Source: Chloroflexi bacterium TSY (GTDB lineage: Bacteria; Chloroflexota; Anaerolineae; Caldilineales; Caldilineaceae). Taken from it: a stretch of 64,000 bases of DNA. The DNA lies in NCBI GenBank assembly GCA_019217005.1, contig JAHBNG010000038.1, positions 1 through 64,000 on the forward strand, in the 5' to 3' direction. Below, piece after piece: positions 56,419 through 64,000 of the stretch. The notes beneath the pieces are model-generated. The model was not told the origin of the DNA and did not search any database. It worked only from the letters and a program-made list of their open reading frames with translations. Position numbers and translations under genes: made by a program. Numbering within the stretch: position 1 is the first letter of the stretch; each line of letters opens with the position of its first letter.

Positions 56419-58245
56419 TTAATCCCCTGGTCCTGCGACGACATGACCTTCTGGTTCTCGCTCCCTATCTCCTTGCGGTCGACGATCTGCTTGAAGCTGC
56501 GAATGGACGATTTCAGCGTAGAGGGGGCTATCCATGATGAGTGTCTCATGCGTGCCCATCGCAGCAATCTTGCCCTTCTCCAGCACAAGCACCAGGTCGG
56601 CATTGCGGACAGTGCTGATTCGCTGTGCAATCACAAAGCTTGTCCGTCCAACCATCAATTGGTCCAGTGCCTGTTGAATCTGGAATTCTGTCTCCGCATC
56701 CACGGCGCTTGTGCTATCGTCTAAGATGAGGATTCGTGGATCGAGGAGGAGCGCACGGGCGATTGCCACACGCTGCTTTTGCCCACCACTCAGCCCAACG
56801 CCACGCTCTCCCACACGCGTTTCATAACCATCGGGCTGATCAAGAATAAAGTCATGCGCCTGCGCAGCTTTGGCAGCGGCAATCACTTCTTCCTCTGTGG
56901 CATCCGGGCGACCATAGGCAATGTTGTATCGAATACTGCCAGAGAAGAGTGTGGTTTCCTGCAGCACGATACCAATCTGTGATCGCAGGCTGTCGAGTGC
57001 AACGTCGCGCACGTCATGTCCATCAAGCAGCACCCGTCCACCGGTCACATCATAAAAGCGAGGAAGCAGGTTGATGATCGTGCTTTTACCGGCCCCGGTT
57101 GCACCTAGAATTGCCAACGTTTGACCAGGATTGACGTCGAAACTCACCCCGCTGAGTACCTCATTTTCCTGTCCAGCATAGCGAAAGTGAACGTCTTCAA
57201 AGGAAACTTGTCCCGTAACAGAGGGCAGGGTCCTGGCATCGGGTTTGTCCGTTACGGCATTGGCTGCATCGAGAACTTCGAAGATACGTTCAGCGCTAAC
57301 GCTTGCGCGGACAACGATACCTGCGAAAAAACCAATGGTCATCAACGGTTGCACCAGGAAAGTCAGGTAGGTAATGAATGCAACCAGATCACCGACGGTC
57401 AATGATTGTCGGATGACCTGAAAACCGCCGTATCCCAAAATTAAGATGATCCCGGCATTGGAAAAGAGAAAGATTAATGGGAAGGTCGCCGACGCTTTCC
57501 GTACGAAGTCAAGATTGGTCTCTTTATACCCGTCGTTCGCAACATGAAAACGTTGACCTTCAAATCCAGAACGAGCAAATGCTTTGACAACGCGAATACC
57601 AGCCAGATTTTCCTGCAAGATTGAATTGAGTTTGCCCAACTCTTTTTGGATCAGCTCAAACATAGGACGAATGTTGCGCGCAAATTCTGCCAATACTGCA
57701 CCAATCGCAGGGATAATCAGCATTGTGACCAAAGCAAGCTGCCAGTTCATGTAAAGTAGAACCGTGGCGCTCCCCACCACCATGACGGCAGCATTCAGAA
57801 GTTGGAAGAGTCCTTGTCCCGTAAATTGACGCACAATATCTACATCGTTCGTGGCCCTTGTCATCAATTGTCCCGTCTGTGCCCGATCGTGGTAGCTAAA
57901 GCTCAGCCCCTGAATCTTCTCGTAGAGTTCGTTGCGTAGATCATAGGCCACGCTTTGGCTCGCCTGCTCGCTCCAAAATGCTTGCGTAAAATTGAAGACC
58001 CCACGGCTGATCGCCACAAGCGCCAATCCAATTGTCCCTACAATGATAATGGTCTGATTCCCCAACTCCATCCCGAATAGATTGGCCGGTGGTCCACCCA
58101 GTGTCATCCCGCGGTCGATCATCCACCGCAACAACTGGGGGGTAATCAGATTCGTGGCTGTCACCAAGAAGAGACTCAGCGTTGCGCCAATTGCGAAAAA
58201 TTTATATTGCCAGAGGTAGGTGATAACTCGTCTAAGTGATTTCAT
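56419..58245 (-). CDS. ABC exporter half-transporter (degenerate site)
   Basis: 608 residues, six helices then a nucleotide-binding domain: Walker A GATGAGKST, signature LSGGQKQRVAIARALL, Walker B ILILDDSTSAVDAETE with Asp instead of the catalytic Glu, and H-loop IAQRIST with Gln instead of His. These are the marks of the degenerate partner in heterodimeric exporters (YheI/TM287-like). Together with the 53217 protein it makes one full exporter, now separated by IS copy C. Start chosen as MKSLRRVITYLW; the gene is intact. Confidence 0.92.
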   Translation of the reverse strand: MKSLRRVITYLWQYKFFAIGATLSLFLVTATNLITPQLLRWMIDRGMTLGGPPANLFGMELGNQTIIIVGTIGLALVAISRGVFNFTQAFWSEQASQSVAYDLRNELYEKIQGLSFSYHDRAQTGQLMTRATNDVDIVRQFTGQGLFQLLNAAVMVVGSATVLLYMNWQLALVTMLIIPAIGAVLAEFARNIRPMFELIQKELGKLNSILQENLAGIRVVKAFARSGFEGQRFHVANDGYKETNLDFVRKASATFPLIFLFSNAGIILILGYGGFQVIRQSLTVGDLVAFITYLTFLVQPLMTIGFFAGIVVRASVSAERIFEVLDAANAVTDKPDARTLPSVTGQVSFEDVHFRYAGQENEVLSGVSFDVNPGQTLAILGATGAGKSTIINLLPRFYDVTGGRVLLDGHDVRDVALDSLRSQIGIVLQETTLFSGSIRYNIAYGRPDATEEEVIAAAKAAQAHDFILDQPDGYETRVGERGVGLSGGQKQRVAIARALLLDPRILILDDSTSAVDAETEFQIQQALDQLMVGRTSFVIAQRISTVRNADLVLVLEKGKIAAMGTHETLIMDSPLYAEIVHSQLQADRRPQGDREREPEGHVVAGPGD

Positions 58246-58269
58246 AACAGAGGTTTCATTAGAGGCTAT

Positions 58270-58358
58270 AAGAATTAAGAATGTGGGACACGAATGAACA
58301 CAGATTTTACGGATTGATTCTGAGATGCTCCGTGTTTATCCGAAAAATCCGTGTCCTA
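58270..58358 (-). repeat. Intergenic palindrome GGGACACGAATGAAC / GTTTATCCGAAAAATCCGTGTCC
   Basis: Words CACGAATGAACACAGATTTT and AAAATCCGTGTCC are complementary and form an imperfect hairpin before the exporter gene. Similar CACGGATG words stand at 12688-12705. No gene in 58246-58387. Confidence 0.45.
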
Positions 58359-58679
58359 ATTTCAATCCCTATAATGTCTATTATATTTCAGATTCGTTGT
58401 TGTCTTTTCTTGCTCATTTTTGCCGCTTGATAGTCACTGTAGTTCCCAATATACTCATTGAGCGCACCCTCATCCAACTCAACAATATCGAGAAAATACC
58501 GATCGTGAGAAATGACGAAAACAGTACCTTTGAAGTTGGCCAGCGAATCTTCCAATACTTCCGCAGAGGCAATGTCCAGATTATTGGTTGGCTCATCCAA
58601 TAGTAGGAGATTCGCTCGAGACAACATGAGAAGAGACATCTGCAAACGACTCCGTTCGCCACCTGACAACTCTGAGACT

Positions 58680-58894
58680 CAGTAGATCCAAATTTCAGGT
58701 TTTGAGAGAGAATTCTGGCTAAACAGTTGACATAAATACAAATTTGCCGGTCGATATCTAGTTTTTGCGTTAGATTTGGGCGATTTTCAGATATGAAATA
58801 GGTTGTTTTCTGTAACCGAAATCTGAATAAATGACTCCAAAATCCCTGCAATCTCGACTGAAAATCGCCAAAATCGCCAAATTTGGATCTACTG
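58680..58894 (-). mobile_element. MITE-1 copy 4, inside ABC-F gene
   Basis: 215 bp, perfect 5-bp duplication AGACT (58675-58679, 58895-58899), ends CAGTAGATCCAAATTT. It cuts just before the second signature motif. Confidence 0.96.
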
Positions 58895-60233
58895 AGACTG
58901 GACTGCGAGCCTGCTCATATGTGAAAAGAAACTTGCCTAGAAAGCTAACGGCTTCGCTTTCAGACAGGCGCGCTGCGTGACGTACGGTGTCGATGAGGGT
59001 TCGGCTATAGTCGAGCGTCTCGTGTTCTTGCGCATAATAACCTACTTCGACGCTGGGGCCAAGAACAATCTCACCATCTGTTGGCACATATTCTTCTAAA
59101 ATGAGGCGAAACAAGAGAGATTTACCCGAGCCATTCGGCCCCACGAGGCCTACTCGTTCACCATGCCAGATCAATAGATTGAGACCGGCCAATACAATGT
59201 GATCTTCCTGTTCATCGGAGAAAACTTTATCAAGTTCTCTGATCTCGACAACCTTACTACTGCCACGCCAGCCCTCCAACTCTAGTCCCATACGTTTTCG
59301 TTCTAAGATAGGCTTGTCAATCCGGTCGAGCCGCTCCAACCGTTTGAGAATGTTGCGCCCCCGTTTGATCAGCTTATGGTTGTCGTAGACCCGTCCCCAG
59401 GTCAACAACCGATTGGCGGCCTGCTCCAGACGGTCAATCTCCTTTTGTTGGGCTTGAAAAAGCTGCTGCTGACGCAATAAGTTACTCTGCTTTTCGAAGG
59501 CATATTCAGAGTATTCACCGTGATAATGAGTCAGGCGTCCATCTTCGATCTCGACAATTTCATCGACAACGAGATCGAGTAGATATCGATCATGAGAGAC
59601 GATGATGACGGCCCCCTGATACTCATTGATCAGCTTCTCCAAAAAGCCTTTGCCTGCCAGGTCCAGATGATTGTCCAGTTCGTCAAGCAGCAGAACGTCG
59701 GGGCGCGTCACAAGCAGCTTGGCCAAGCCAATAAGCTTTTTCTGTCCACCAGAGAGCACTTCAACTGGCAAATTGAGGGCTGTGTCGTTGTCAAAACCCA
59801 GGGAATGCAGAGTCGACCGCACACGTCCTTCGTATCCAGGGCCGCCGTATTGGTCAAATTCTTCCCACAAGCGGCTCTGTTGGTCAATTACCTGGGTCAA
59901 CTTCTCTTCATCCCCATAAACCGCTGGATCAGCCAGTTGTGTTTCAATCTCGGTCAATGCCTGATTGATTCGACGCAAGTCTGTGGATGCCGATAGTGTC
60001 TCTTGCCAGACTGTATTGCCAGCCTGGAGTACTGGCTCTTGGGGTAGGTAACCAATCCGAAGGTCTTTGCTTTGCACCAAATAGCCACTGTCGCTGGTCA
60101 GCTCACCCGCAACGAGACGAAGCAATGTGCTTTTCCCAGAACCATTTGCACCAACCAACCCAACACATCGATTGCTATGGATTTCCCATGAGAGGTTTTG
60201 GAAAATTGGCTGAGAGATATAGGTAAAGGAGAC

Positions 60234-60388
60234 GGGGTGGTTCATTTTAGGCGGACAATTAGGTTTACATTTTTGCAAAGAGAAAAGATGTTTATATTTT
60301 CTAATTTGAGCCATGCTCAGGCAGAAAATGACCTCATATAGATTTTTGTCTATGTATCAAAAGTGTAAACCTAATTCTGAACCACCCC
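60234..60388 (+). mobile_element. MITE-2 copy d, inside ABC-F gene
   Basis: 155 bp, ends GGGGTGGTTC / GAACCACCCC, perfect 8-bp duplication AAGGAGAC (60226-60233, 60389-60396). It lies between codons ten and eleven of the ABC-F gene. Confidence 0.96.
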
Positions 60389-60420
60389 AAGGAGACTCGG
60401 TCCAAGTGTAAGAGTATCAT

Positions 60421-60969
60421 CGTTCTTTCGACTATACCTGATATTTTGGAGGAATGCAACTGATTATTTACTTATTGTCATTGCCTAATTTGAAATAAAC
60501 GCAAAAGGGCCAGTCATACTGACCAGCCCTCCGTCGTTTTGTCGATTTTCTGTTGCACTTGCCTGTAGGCCGAGAAATATATTGCCTGTTAAACAGCCAA
60601 GCTGCTTCTCTATCTATGGCAGTGCTCATTGTGTGCCTTGCAATCGTCATACTGACGATCTTCTGGCAATTTTTAGAATAGCGAGAAAGACAAGCATATT
60701 TTGGAATAAAGGATAAATTTAAAATGAATGATGTTGCTCGCTTTCTCTGTACAACATGATAGCGGATGATCGTTAAATTATCATTACACCATCACTGCCC
60801 CGCAGCATATAACATTTCTTCTACACATTATTTTCATGGGTTACCAGATGTAATAGTAAGATATTCGTAAGAAATTCTTAGGATGGACGCAATCTTTGTC
60901 TGTCAAAATCGATTGGTATTGCTTTTTTACGTTTAGATCTTTCGATAAGGAATGACGTGCGGTCTATTC
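60421..60969. other. Gene-free region
   Basis: About 550 bp of AT-rich sequence without a coding frame I can support. A weak hairpin GGGCCAGTCATACTGACCAGC sits near 60507-60530. No RNA gene recognised. Confidence 0.4.
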
Positions 60970-61091
60970 GGCCATTCCAAGAAAATGAGGATCCCAGCGG
61001 AAAAATAGGCTCTCGTAACACAACGAGATTCTCGACTGGTTTCGCGCAACATGCAATCTATGGCCTTGCAAGTCATTTTTTTGGAATAGCC
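60970..61091. mobile_element. MITE-3 copy 3
   Basis: About 122 bp, ends GGCCATTCCAAGAAAATGA and TCATTTTTTTGGAATAGCC; flanks TTC and TTA, 3 bp with one mismatch. It lies upstream of the DM13 gene and may carry part of its promoter. Confidence 0.6.
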
Positions 61092-61134
61092 TTACGCCAG
61101 CGTCCTCTCTCACAAACAAATATGGAGAATCATC

Positions 61135-61803
61135 ATGAAAAATCGACCCTTACTTATCGCAATTGTGATCATCGCCCTCATCATCATACTGCCTCTGGCC
61201 TGGTGGCTTGGATCTCCACTTTTTATCAATAACCAAGTCGACGAAGCCTTTCCCTTCGACTTACCATCGACTGAAGCGATGGCCGACATGTCTGCAGAAG
61301 AAAAAGATGAGATGGTCACAGAAATTTTGCAGGTAGTCTCGGAGCCAGAAGTGATGGACAATATGCCCGAAGAGACCATGGAGAAGGTCGAGCAGACCGT
61401 CATGGAACTAGCCGCCGATATGCCCGACAAAGAAATGGAAGAAGAGATGCCCGAAGCTGCTGCGGATGAGTGGGTCGTGGCGAAGGAAGGCACCTTTATG
61501 GATGCTGATAGTTTCCACAAAGGAAGCGGCACTGCGACAATTTATCAACAAGGTGACACGAGAGTATTGCGATTTGAAGACTTCGAGAGCACCAACGGTC
61601 CCGATCTCCATGTCTTACTCGTTGAAAATATCGAGGGCACCAGTAGCGATGAACTCGGCGAATACATCGATTTGGGGTCGCTCAAGGGCAACATCGGCAA
61701 TCAAAACTACGAGATTCCCGCAGACGTCGACCTCGATAAGGTTGGCGGGGTGATGATTTATTGTATGCCTTTCCATGTTGTCTTTTCGACAGCGGCGTTT
61801 TAA
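61135..61803 (+). CDS. DM13-domain protein with Met/Glu-rich linker
   Basis: 222 residues: one N-terminal membrane helix (about 5-27), a Met/Glu/Asp-rich region (about 46-110, with 15 or so Met), then a DM13 domain (about 112-222) with EGTFMDADSFHKGSGTATIY, EDFESTNGPDLHVLLVEN, LGSLKGNIGNQNYEIP and YCMPFHVVFSTAAF. DM13 domains bind haem or take part in redox steps; the single Cys in YCMPFH is the likely ligand. Secreted side, anchored. The Met-rich stretch could bind copper; that is inference. Intact; no ribosome-binding site stronger than GGAGAATC. Confidence 0.85.
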   Translation: MKNRPLLIAIVIIALIIILPLAWWLGSPLFINNQVDEAFPFDLPSTEAMADMSAEEKDEMVTEILQVVSEPEVMDNMPEETMEKVEQTVMELAADMPDKEMEEEMPEAAADEWVVAKEGTFMDADSFHKGSGTATIYQQGDTRVLRFEDFESTNGPDLHVLLVENIEGTSSDELGEYIDLGSLKGNIGNQNYEIPADVDLDKVGGVMIYCMPFHVVFSTAAF

Positions 61804-61855
61804 TATCTTATCAACTAATTTCTTGCACATCGGGCAAGAAGTCGCTGAACGTGGC

Positions 61856-61960
61856 AAGATGATTGAGATGAATAAGATGATTGAGATGAGGGGATGATTG
61901 AGATGCTCATCCTATCGTCTCGCCAACTTAGCGCATCATCTTATTCATCTTGTCCTTTTG
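61856..61960 (+). repeat. Word palindrome GATGATTGAGATGA / TCATCTTATTCATC
   Basis: AAGATGATTGAGATGAATAA repeats and is answered by CATCATCTTATTCATCTTG, giving a long hairpin between the DM13 and kinase genes. Followed by GCGAAGCGGCCTTGTCCAGG, shared with the region before 7257. Confidence 0.5.
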
Positions 61961-62015
61961 GTTCTGCCTTGGAAGCGAAGCGGCCTTGTCCAGGTTAGGA
62001 CATTTCAACATTCAA

Positions 62016-62966
62016 ATGATCCAAGAAACTGCCAAACTCTCGACTCTCATTCAAACATATTTCCCGGATCGGGCGGATCCTCCGGTTCTAAGGCGCATCC
62101 CTACTGGCAAATTCAACACTTCCTATTGGGTACAGATGGGTGATGAAGAACTTGTCCTGCGTATTGCTCCACCCAGCAACACGCTCTTCGTCTTCTATGA
62201 AAAGGAAATGATGCGACAAGAATCGGAGATTCATAGACGATTGCGTGAGCAAACGAGCGTGCCGGTCGCTGAAATTGTGGTGTTTGACGACTCATGCACG
62301 CTGCTTGATCGGGACTATATGCTAATGCAGCGTCTGCCCGGGAGACCGCTCACGGAAATGTCTCATGTTTCCTACGACTCTGTTTTGAGGCAGACGGGTG
62401 AATATCTTGCGCAAGTCCACCGACTGACAGCACAGCAATATGGGTATATTGGTGCACATCGACCAATGGAGCCGGAGAATTCTTGGGCCGATGCTTTTTT
62501 TGTGATGTGGAATCGACTGATCGATGACGTGATTGCCGTCGGTTACTACGACGATGAAGAAAGTTCTATCCTACGTCGTTGGCTTGAACAGTATCTATAT
62601 ATCTTCGATCGACCGATAGCGTCCAGCCTTTTACACATGGACATCTGGCACCAAAACATCCTTGTCGACGATGCAGGAATCGTGACTGGAATCGTCGATT
62701 GGGATCGTGCCTTATGGGGTGATCCCGAAATTGAATTTGCCGTTCTCGACTATTGTGGCATCTCCGAGCCAGCATTTTGGGAAGGATATGGACGAAAGCG
62801 TGATCGTTCGCCAGAGGCTGGCTTGCGCCAACTGTTCTACCTCCTTTATGAACTGCAAAAGTATATCGTCATCTACCACGGTCGCAACCAAGATCCTGTT
62901 GGTGCGCAACGCAAAAAAGAGCAAGTATGGCAACTCGTGCGAGCACAGACGCGTGACAAATTGTAG
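62016..62966 (+). CDS. Aminoglycoside phosphotransferase/choline-kinase-like protein
   Basis: 316 residues with the APH fold: N-lobe with TGKFNTSYWVQMGDEELVLRI, C-lobe with the catalytic LLHMDIWHQNILVDDAG and metal site GIVDWDRALWGDPEIEFAV. These are the kinase HxD...N and DxD-type residues, all present. Substrates of such kinases range from antibiotics to sugars and choline; no resistance gene match is claimed. ATG 62016 was chosen over an ATG 22 codons upstream, which starts in the palindromic spacer. Intact. Confidence 0.82.
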   Translation: MIQETAKLSTLIQTYFPDRADPPVLRRIPTGKFNTSYWVQMGDEELVLRIAPPSNTLFVFYEKEMMRQESEIHRRLREQTSVPVAEIVVFDDSCTLLDRDYMLMQRLPGRPLTEMSHVSYDSVLRQTGEYLAQVHRLTAQQYGYIGAHRPMEPENSWADAFFVMWNRLIDDVIAVGYYDDEESSILRRWLEQYLYIFDRPIASSLLHMDIWHQNILVDDAGIVTGIVDWDRALWGDPEIEFAVLDYCGISEPAFWEGYGRKRDRSPEAGLRQLFYLLYELQKYIVIYHGRNQDPVGAQRKKEQVWQLVRAQTRDKL

Positions 62967-63072
62967 AATAAATAGCTTGTTTATTCAGCCCTACGTACAA
63001 ATAGGAGCTGCCGTTCGGCGTTAGGGAACATCTCCTCCGCAGGCATTTGGATCGACTGATTCCATTTGCATT

Positions 63073-63681
63073 CTATCTCATATCTCGATCGCGAATCCCA
63101 ATGAGATAAAGCAGCCCATCCAAACCAATACTCGAAATCGCACCTGCTGCCTGCTGGCGGACAATTGGTTTAGGGCGAAAAGCGATGCCCAAACCAGCAA
63201 TACTGAGCATTGGTAGATCGTTGGCTCCATCTCCAACAGCAATCGTTTGCTGCAGCGATAACTTTTCTTTTTCCGTAATCTCTTTGAGTATTCTTGCTTT
63301 GCCAGGTCCATCCACAATCTGGCCCAAGACCTGCCCCGTCAACTTGCCATCTTTGATCTCGAGTTCGTTGGCATAGACGTAATCAAAGCCCAATTTGTCC
63401 TGAAAATAGCGACCAAAGTAGGTAAACCCACCTGAGATGATGCCGATCTTATAGCCAAGCCTTTTGAGGGTACTGGTCAGCAGTTCCGCTCCTTCGGTGA
63501 GAGGAAGTCGAATGGCAATCTCAGCGAGCCTTTCCTCTGATAACCCTTTGAGCAAAGCAACCCGCCGACGTAAGCTCTCGTTGAAATCTAGTTCCCCTTG
63601 CATAGCCGCCTCAGTGATAGCAATCACTTGATCACCGACGCCAGCTGCTTTGGCCAACTCATCAATGACCTCGGCCTGTAT
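63073..63681 (-). pseudogene. serB: Phosphoserine phosphatase, N-terminus cut off by an IS
   Basis: 203 codons of a HAD-family phosphoserine phosphatase: KGLSEERLAEIA, the SGG of GIISGGFTYFG, the Lys in GPGKARIL and the DGANDLPM motif. The catalytic D-x-D-x-T at the N-terminus is missing: the coding text starts IQAEVIDELAKAAG exactly at the IS edge (63682), where the family reads DSTLIQAEVIDELA. The rest should lie beyond the window on the far side of the IS. Serine biosynthesis would need another copy or an alternative route if this is the only gene. Confidence 0.88.
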
Positions 63682-64000
63682 GGCCAATCCAAAAAATAAA
63701 ATATACGCGAGAAGGTGTTAAACTAGCTCTCCAAAAGGAGCAAAAATGACAATCTCGCCAGAAATGGTTGAAGTCTTGAAAGAGACGAAGGCCATGTTAA
63801 GTGGATACGAAAGAAGGCACTTCATGGCCCAAACGGTCAAAACGATATGCGAAGGGAGTCCGACGAAAGCAGAACGAGAGTTGGGCTGGAATCGGGCGAC
63901 GATAGCCAAAGCCCTGGAAGAACTAGAAGGCGGCTTCTGTTATGTCGACCAAAGCCACCGACGTGGTCGCAAAAGCCGAAGACCATATCCCCACTTTACT
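63682..64000 (+). mobile_element. ISAzo13-like IS, copy D (runs off the window)
   Basis: Left end GGCCAATCCAAAAAATAAAA as in copy A; transposase ATG at 63746, with the first ~80 codons matching the other copies. A run of four A near 63971 where copy A has six shifts the frame. It splits serB; only one flank (TAT) is visible. Confidence 0.9.
63746..64000 (+). pseudogene. ISAzo13-like transposase, copy D, incomplete
   Basis: Same start MTISPEMVEVLKETKAMLSG. Frame breaks near 63971 in the run of A after GRK (four instead of six). The rest is outside the window. Confidence 0.8.

Larger units (their letters stand above)
58388..60420 (-). pseudogene. ABC-F protein, split by MITE-1 and MITE-2
   Basis: A ~555-residue two-ABC-domain protein without membrane segments (ABC-F; ribosome-associated translation factors, including antibiotic-resistance types). 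First domain: Walker A GANGSGKST, signature LSGGQKKLIGLAKLL, Walker B LLLDELDNHLDL; linker with LERLDRIDKP; second domain: Walker A GPNGSGKSLL, signature LSGGERSR, Walker B LLLDEPTNNLD. MITE-2 (60234-60388) enters after ILLHLDRVS and MITE-1 (58680-58894) after ARSPVS; removing each with one duplication rejoins RVSFTYI and PVSELSGGER. Start ATG 60420 is beyond the MITE-2. The end (DRYFLDIVELDEG) also looks short of a few residues. As read, no full protein is made. Confidence 0.9.

Noticed and set aside
5562..60388. MITE-2/MITE-1 as introns that are spliced out of mRNA
   Set aside because: Frame restoration follows automatically from target duplication; no group I or II intron features or splice-site conservation are visible, and the same elements occur in spacers.
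62016..62966. Aminoglycoside resistance gene
   Set aside because: The kinase fold is clear, but the substrate is not; such genes are mostly not resistance factors.
1..64000. tRNA or rRNA genes
   Set aside because: I looked for T-arm-like GGTTCGAATCC text and rRNA words and saw none; a covariance search would be decisive.

Overview
This looks like a chromosomal segment of a mobile-element-rich, non-pathway-specialised environmental bacterium, most likely a Chloroflexota member (Caldilineae/Anaerolineae-like). That is inference from gene content: a secreted protein with the signal peptide + YLP-type motif + Pro/Thr linker layout common in that phylum, AAA-ATPase/PD-(D/E)XK genes, PhyH and DUF3604 proteins, and short structured intergenic repeats. 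No rRNA or tRNA gene was seen that would settle it.

Layout. 1-1.2 kb: a BrnA antitoxin whose BrnT toxin has shrunk to a 24-codon remnant, among three copies of a ~110-bp repeat. 1.2-9.8 kb: a MacB-like ABC efflux system (ATPase, permease, broken adaptor), then a response regulator, a DUF2231 membrane protein and a sensor kinase, with a broken IS110 element between permease and adaptor. 10-12.7 kb: a DUF234-type ATPase split by an ISAs1-family IS. 12.7-16.7 kb: minus-strand TPP enzyme, zinc alcohol dehydrogenase and PhyH dioxygenase. 17-25 kb: AAA-ATPase/nuclease, YihY/BrkB protein, HerA-like ATPase, AI-2E-family exporter and a RarA-C-like protein. 25-28.5 kb: DUF3604/PHP protein and iron alcohol dehydrogenase. 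28.7-37 kb: an ISL3 element and a complete livKHMGF branched-chain amino-acid-type transporter operon in which livH and livM are both interrupted. 37.7-39.8 kb: an element encoding a tyrosine recombinase with two complete catalytic domains in one chain. 42.3-46.9 kb: a ~1,530-residue secreted protein made almost wholly of His-Asp-Pro octapeptides. 47-51.5 kb: nested and adjacent IS elements. 51.6-58.2 kb: a lipoprotein and a heterodimeric ABC exporter. 58.4-60.4 kb: an ABC-F gene broken by two different MITEs. 61-63.7 kb: DM13 protein, APH-type kinase and serB cut by an IS.

The dominant theme is insertional damage. At least six host genes (macA-like adaptor, DUF234 ATPase, livH, livM, abcF, serB) are split by elements, and for most of them removing the element plus one target-site copy restores the reading frame exactly, so the insertions look recent. 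Several short non-autonomous families can be defined from repeated copies, inverted ends and target duplications: MITE-1 (215 bp, 5-bp duplication), MITE-2 (155 bp, 8-bp duplication), MITE-3 (3-bp duplication), MITE-5 (73 bp), MITE-6 (~133 bp with a perfect 17-bp stem), MITE-7 (~80 bp). Two have plausible autonomous partners here: MITE-2 shares ends and duplication length with the IS at 49886-51518, and MITE-3 with the ISAzo13-like IS present in four copies.

The two most novel-looking objects are the HDP octapeptide protein (nested 24-nt and 240-nt periodicity) and the double-domain tyrosine recombinase with 14-bp inverted ends. Frame breaks are concentrated in repeated elements and often sit in homopolymers, so some may be assembly errors rather than biology.
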